NCBI RefSeq assembly: GCF_000178155.2
Contig: NZ_ADKM02000095.1
Span: 27,920-91,919 of the forward strand
DNA: 64,000 nt
Origin: Hominimerdicola alba 8
GTDB lineage: Bacteria > Bacillota > Clostridia > Oscillospirales > Ruminococcaceae
Direction: 5' to 3'
Part shown: piece after piece, positions 61,301 to 64,000 of the stretch
Layout: each line of letters opens with the position of its first letter
Numbering within the stretch: the first letter of the stretch is position 1
The notes under the pieces: model-generated
What the model was told of the DNA's origin: nothing
The model's input: the letters and a program-made list of their open reading frames with translations, nothing else
The model's database searches: none
Program-made: the position numbers and the translations under genes

Positions 61301-64000
61301 TTTTGCCGGTATAGATAACATTCAGCCCTGTGCTTGAAACAGTCGTATTTCGTGCGTCCATATTCTTGAAGATCAGCCCGCCGAATACGACCACGCCAAC
61401 ATAGCCGCCGACAGGCACAATTGTGCCGTTAGTGCCTGTGAGAGTTACCTTTTTGCCGTTTGCGAATTTCACATAGCTGTTGTCGATGATGTTGTCGCCG
61501 CCCATTATCTCGCCCATTATGCCGCCGTAATATTTGCACTGTGAAGCATAACCAAAGTAAGCGTTATCATTTCCGTTTTTGTCCTGATCCAAAGAAATAT
61601 CAGAGTCTACCTCTATATTGATATCCTTGACCACACAGCCGTTGGAAATATTTATAAAAGGATACTTGCTATTATTTGTGATAGTAAATTTCGGAGTGCT
61701 GTCAGTTTCACCTTTCGTTTCACCGACGATAACTCCTCTGAAAGCAGTATTAGGTGTATTGCCGCCAAGTCCTACAAAGCCTGTTGCATTATCGCCTGAC
61801 AGGTCAATATCGTTTTCGACCTTATAATAAGCATTTGCAAGATAATACTGTACGTTTGTTTTATTCCATGAGATATCGCCATTTTTATAATTTGTATCTC
61901 CGTCGGGGGTAAACAAAGCATGGAAAGTTTCGCCGTCTTTATCTGTACACCAACGTGAACCAACTGTATTCTCACTGATGGAATCATAGCTGCCTTTATC
62001 TTTAGGAAGCTGTACCTTTGAAAGTTCGTTCGTAGTACCGTTATAGATAAATCTCGAAACAGCTACCAGCTGCTTACCATCAGTGATAATATAGGGATCA
62101 TTATAAGTTCCGCAGCCCTTTGTCAGACCCTCAGCAGAAACGTTAACTCTCAGTTCTCTGAAATACAGTTCGTTGGACTTAGCTTCTGTAAATCCCACAG
62201 CGACATAAGGAAGAAAGCCCGTACTAAAATCATTGTAGGACGAACCGCTCTGGTATGTTGTAGGGTGAGTATAATAACTGCTTCCGTCATATTTACTCTC
62301 TTGTGAAATATTGTTTTCACGGTATTCTTTGGAGTCAATGATCTCCTTACCGTATGTGACCCATCTGGTGCCGTTTGTACCGTTTGTGCCCCAGTCTTCT
62401 TCTATCGTATAGTAATATTTCAGCTGAGCTTTGTCATTTGTTTTTATCGAAGCCAGAAGTGTAGCATCTGTAAAGATCGCACTTTTTGTACCATAGGCAT
62501 CATCAAGGGCATTATTACTGCTCAATGTACCCGATTTTCTTGAATCCAGCTTTATCTTGGTAAATTCGATATTAAGATCGTTTCCCGAAGCCGCACCCAG
62601 AAGACTCTTTGCAACAGTGACACCCTGCAAATAATTAGTCGTGCTGATACCTTCAAGTCTGATGGTTATGTCATCAGCGGAATTGATGCTGTTTACTCTT
62701 GTGATATTGTTCACAAGGAGATAGCCGCCATCATATGACGCATTTGCAGTGGTCTTAGGCAATATGCCATCAAGTTTCAGCGTACTGCCCGATGCCGAAA
62801 CGATGCTTCCGTTAGATGTACCGCTTATAAGAACGCCGGAAACGCCGTCAACCTCAAGAAATGTGCCCTTTAAGGTATTATTTCCGCTTATAGTGAGAGT
62901 TTTGGTGTTTGAAAGGTACGTAAAAAGTCCTGACTGCATGAGGTAATGCTGATTTTTGTTGGTCACATCACCCGCATCACGGATATAACCGTCTGTGTTG
63001 CTGACACTTTCTGCGCCATATACGCCCGAATGATCCATAGTAAGTGTCAGCCCGCTGATATTACAGTTTTCTTTGCACTCTATGGGGTAGAAGGACAGAC
63101 CTGTCATATCTGCATTGCCTGACAGGGTATTATTATTTACTGTACTAACAAACAGATCTCTTATATTTGCAGAAGCATACTTGTTAACGCTCCAGAGAAC
63201 GATATTCTGACCTGCATCAGAACTGTTCATCCTATCAAGATCATAGTAATATCTTGAATTTGCATTCGGGTATCCTGCGGCATCTGCTAAAGCTGCTGAT
63301 GCGCTGACAAGCTGATCCTGATATGTACCTGTTGAAGTTATCAGCGCACTGCCCGAATTTCTCGCAGCATTCATGTTGATGGATATGACACCTGCGCCGT
63401 ATGTGTTATTACCTTCTGTATAGCTGCCCTTAACGACATTATTTGCGGAATAAGCCGCTATCTCATCATATACTGAAAGAGTATCGGGCAGAGTTATACC
63501 TGTATCGTCTGACTTATCTGTGAGGATATAACCCGATCTCAGCACATCAAGGTACAGTCCTTTATTGCCTTCATATGCCTTATTCACAAGCATGCCGATG
63601 GAAGCCTCTGCCCCGCCTGACAAAGACAGCTTATCAACTTTAAGGTCATTCACCTGCCACCTGCCTGTGGCTGCATAACACATTACGCCCACATTCGGTG
63701 AAGAATTTGTTATAGTCGCGTTTGTGACTTCAATGCCGCCTATAGTCGTATCCGTATCAAGCCACGCATAGCCTAATAGACCTCCGCCATTAGCGGAAGC
63801 CTTATTGATGACCGTACAGCCATCAATATCAAGCTTATCGATATTGACCTTTCTGTCTGAATATTTTGTACCTGATGTAATGTAGCCTATCAGTCCGCCG
63901 CCGTCTGCATTTGTGCCGGCAGTAAACCCACCATCGACCATAGTGTGCGCGACCGTCAGCTTATCGGAATCACCCTGAGCGATATCGATAGTAAACTTAC
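55326..64000 (-). CDS. Giant GLUG-repeat surface protein, N-terminus outside window
   Basis: At least 2,890 residues; the frame is open to the window edge, so start and signal peptide lie beyond it. The upstream half is beta-helix-like, with many short Gly-rich turns. A run of about nine GLUG-type motifs (GGLLGY, GGFVGK, GGLVGF, GGLVGL, GGFLGC, GGFIGF, GGAIGK) lies between 59530 and 58550, one per 40 or so residues. A 150-residue module at about 60500-60040 is framed by two Thr-rich linkers. The last 900 residues are beta-rich domains without repeats. There is no sortase motif, dockerin or SLH domain at the end (HDFLTGN). AT-rich codons. Probably an adhesin or matrix protein. Confidence 0.82.
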   Translation of the reverse strand, partial: KFTIDIAQGDSDKLTVAHTMVDGGFTAGTNADGGGLIGYITSGTKYSDRKVNIDKLDIDGCTVINKASANGGGLLGYAWLDTDTTIGGIEVTNATITNSSPNVGVMCYAATGRWQVNDLKVDKLSLSGGAEASIGMLVNKAYEGNKGLYLDVLRSGYILTDKSDDTGITLPDTLSVYDEIAAYSANNVVKGSYTEGNNTYGAGVISINMNAARNSGSALITSTGTYQDQLVSASAALADAAGYPNANSRYYYDLDRMNSSDAGQNIVLWSVNKYASANIRDLFVSTVNNNTLSGNADMTGLSFYPIECKENCNISGLTLTMDHSGVYGAESVSNTDGYIRDAGDVTNKNQHYLMQSGLFTYLSNTKTLTISGNNTLKGTFLEVDGVSGVLISGTSNGSIVSASGSTLKLDGILPKTTANASYDGGYLLVNNITRVNSINSADDITIRLEGISTTNYLQGVTVAKSLLGAASGNDLNIEFTKIKLDSRKSGTLSSNNALDDAYGTKSAIFTDATLLASIKTNDKAQLKYYYTIEEDWGTNGTNGTRWVTYGKEIIDSKEYRENNISQESKYDGSSYYTHPTTYQSGSSYNDFSTGFLPYVAVGFTEAKSNELYFRELRVNVSAEGLTKGCGTYNDPYIITDGKQLVAVSRFIYNGTTNELSKVQLPKDKGSYDSISENTVGSRWCTDKDGETFHALFTPDGDTNYKNGDISWNKTNVQYYLANAYYKVENDIDLSGDNATGFVGLGGNTPNTAFRGVIVGETKGETDSTPKFTITNNSKYPFINISNGCVVKDINIEVDSDISLDQDKNGNDNAYFGYASQCKYYGGIMGEIMGGDNIIDNSYVKFANGKKVTLTGTNGTIVPVGGYVGVVVFGGLIFKNMDARNTTVSSTGLNVIYTGKNENLADNNKPEDWAAIYVNPIVGRVINGYAVNETGGNALNAKGEKVQQFSVTEDGHYHDDANTERSGIKHTLKNGAKHYSIADIDPYYGKTAEQWNELTDAEKNALMLDVTPPASTTADGTIYVPNAQALFVLSLITQSTAGTAAEINGTAIPQSDTGEVETSRTEDGEGNVTIEKEKTIVNTLPAKEYTNSLSYGTYSDSVYGMSHNADYSDVGTNSAFTDITDYSELASIDTAASSAIPYIIRHYTVGSSEMTTTTTTSTKTVEASAEGCIEVFEGSVDDLDGKEIRIKSGNYYLNAKATNGDHGVKADSETNATLLLVTKVKTGDNAGKFTLSFSDNGITKYVGFEGDSRKMRYSTNSSYWSIPYYFNIEKNGSIWRIYGNQTSTTQKYVAIRNPSKPTREFCGQNENDGADLTLYYYIPPTSVTTTTITTTNTTTTSISYPARCVTSTAGYYDITLSGSGTYQLPDSFRGLGCVGNNNTAYEIKLDRFDGKGCMIDEDIYLNKFQSDNYLNVIHNAVTQSTNTGSAYGVNKEQDHHGIGLFDSIKTKGEDSKLTNFKVGGSVNTEIYNNTYSETAQEQTIYGNNKARFISVGGVCGSTNATEAYLTFDNIELRSLSVCGSCIVGGLLGYSNNQSKTIIVKVNECRATDLSIKLNSSSAQEDIVKPRNAMGGFVGKCVEGAVEIHGNTTTLSSVTLKSFGYETLSGVTDHRTVAGGLVGFAGNGCRIYDMTLSPSAGHEVTIGSDYTGYAGGLVGLMQPFNKGEKTCVSVYQNCTVEKINVNGHYAGGFYGGKWINDYSPYSITLDNCNMVGDTSTNNTIKGNSLRNENGYAGGFLGCGNVYASGDPNITIKDCKVSHYNITSTVGTNGDKGYVGGFIGFTGSYEADSSITCYIYDSSVENCVIGTDNNYAGGAIGKVERKSDKSDNKLLGYNIKLDHVTSQSSRMGAWIGYVDSKDDSTSIQFAGLGIYGNGFTRNVGNIENFERASFVFADYSGACGGSIPEGKTEIVYPTKVSEFDASNNVEMPRYPYVNINPQMSVGGGKIISGDGAVLSGTASSASEYSGKTAEKTMALKIYEDTQLTDTSAANYSRRYTTFGTFNGTDAAKINGGNKIDHYMKRTVSDDGDRISNYYAEKGISTADYDNFACVVIANNTTNETTDLINRYAQLVTNTSTDYAGTDAANDYFDIKVASCKLKDGGFAIDTGKAGLKYENGKFSLDPSAADSLSATDTFTLVDIQFKDPFNKNKVAYHLYIPVYTIKEIEVTFYAAVMNGTNSVSYKADGTENENVYSTKLNKETSDTHVENLDTWYTTYIRYEYGEDDLNALLDSGDLNWNHNKYFYIDKTKHDTTYVLPESTYMILVDPNGNSDKQYQILLNNDDFTRQNVTSTTGRITFDLTKFKDSEGNNFSVSTFNEMIAKDIKAVEKPQHDGKYNLYSGSGTPSNTGKKYYVFTESENKTITYYEYVGSGGTHDLSLPEGYVLNESYYISMYVPTLSDSDPLYGYYIRTPEMFDAPVYESGTNNAITKSAKIKCHYISGNENNGNTQNRQVYIGTLFEQDTKLTVLTNDPEIDTGNRTLNIYVESTIRPKDNNVKTILEVVKTDIYHSFNVYLDRKGENGSITNTIYGLDGDEDGVPRIKAWYSIGEAMPKDIDADLTGFTAVGADSIDLQDNYINICTVDGGQEIMKDDGVTVYSRISMRFDNAYLKQQFPQKVLSDTGVSVRAASTLAYDAASLAFSSMSESAEEPSATKHIFYRQSMDSASLNYFAEPESDCFDLDGAPSENLSRLGISGKYSMNEYMPVNTTAKYNISNIESAAESAEKLSVTLSLQKKTDTPTEGTYTAVNYADVTSIDKYWGAVKRDAQTHEVEPDEAGKPVTDAGKTNLYIKCGNYENIVPVPSNAKTLSFEIPKDAVGTAGFIIDENGYININIGFSAKTGENFTEYANYRVNLSMRLLDGSNTDVGGSYADDYLIYTNAKVNHDFLTGN

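Overview
The window looks like a chromosomal segment of an anaerobic, spore-lineage Firmicute, most likely a Ruminococcus close to R. albus. The reasons are a secreted protein ending in a Ruminococcus-style type I dockerin, spoIIE and ypeB sporulation genes, a GlgC/GlgD pair, a type III glutamine synthetase beside an ammonium transporter fused to a P-II domain, a reducing-end xylose-releasing exo-oligoxylanase (GH8), and TTGACA-N17-TATAAT promoters with AGGAGG ribosome sites. No rRNA, tRNA, CRISPR array or prophage was seen. The genus call is inference from gene content.

Layout. 0.1-3.1 kb (minus): purE, a HAD phosphatase and a PurF-like amidotransferase behind a structured, terminator-ended leader RNA. 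3.5-6.8 kb: rsmA and spoIIE. 6.9-13.3 kb: a glycogen cluster glgB-glgC-glgD-glgA. 13.4-16.8 kb: a membrane protein, an FGGY sugar kinase, a YjbR protein and araD. 17.0-18.8 kb (minus): typA. 19.4-22.5 kb: a large dockerin protein. 22.7-27.5 kb: two M16 peptidase paralogues, lgt and folD. 27.5-28.2 kb: a decayed insertion element. 28.4-33.7 kb: tatD, a glycosyltransferase, an SseB-like protein, a NUDIX hydrolase, endonuclease V and the GH8 exo-oligoxylanase. 33.8-43.2 kb (minus): glmS, a YitT-family gene split by a 99-bp MITE, copA, csoR with its operator, a Nif3-like protein and two hypotheticals. 43.7-47.8 kb: glnA (type III) and amt, each behind a terminator-type leader. 48-64 kb: two secreted proteins (one giant and cut by the window edge), ypeB, rubrerythrin, DUF1858, two DUF3592 membrane proteins, a uridine phosphorylase and small hypotheticals.

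The carbon genes fit a fibre degrader: xylo-oligosaccharides are trimmed inside the cell by the GH8 enzyme, pentoses enter through the kinase and AraD, and surplus glucose is stored as glycogen. The nitrogen pair takes up ammonium and fixes it into glutamine. csoR-copA is a self-contained copper defence.

The least explained parts are the purE leader RNA, the matching attenuators of glnA and amt, a family of intergenic hairpin repeats with terminal inverted repeats (three copies), the MITE inside the YitT gene, a 751-bp element remnant filled with TTGACAAA motifs, a 582-residue protein whose N-terminus resembles the IscB RRXRR/PLMP motif, and the giant GLUG-repeat surface protein.
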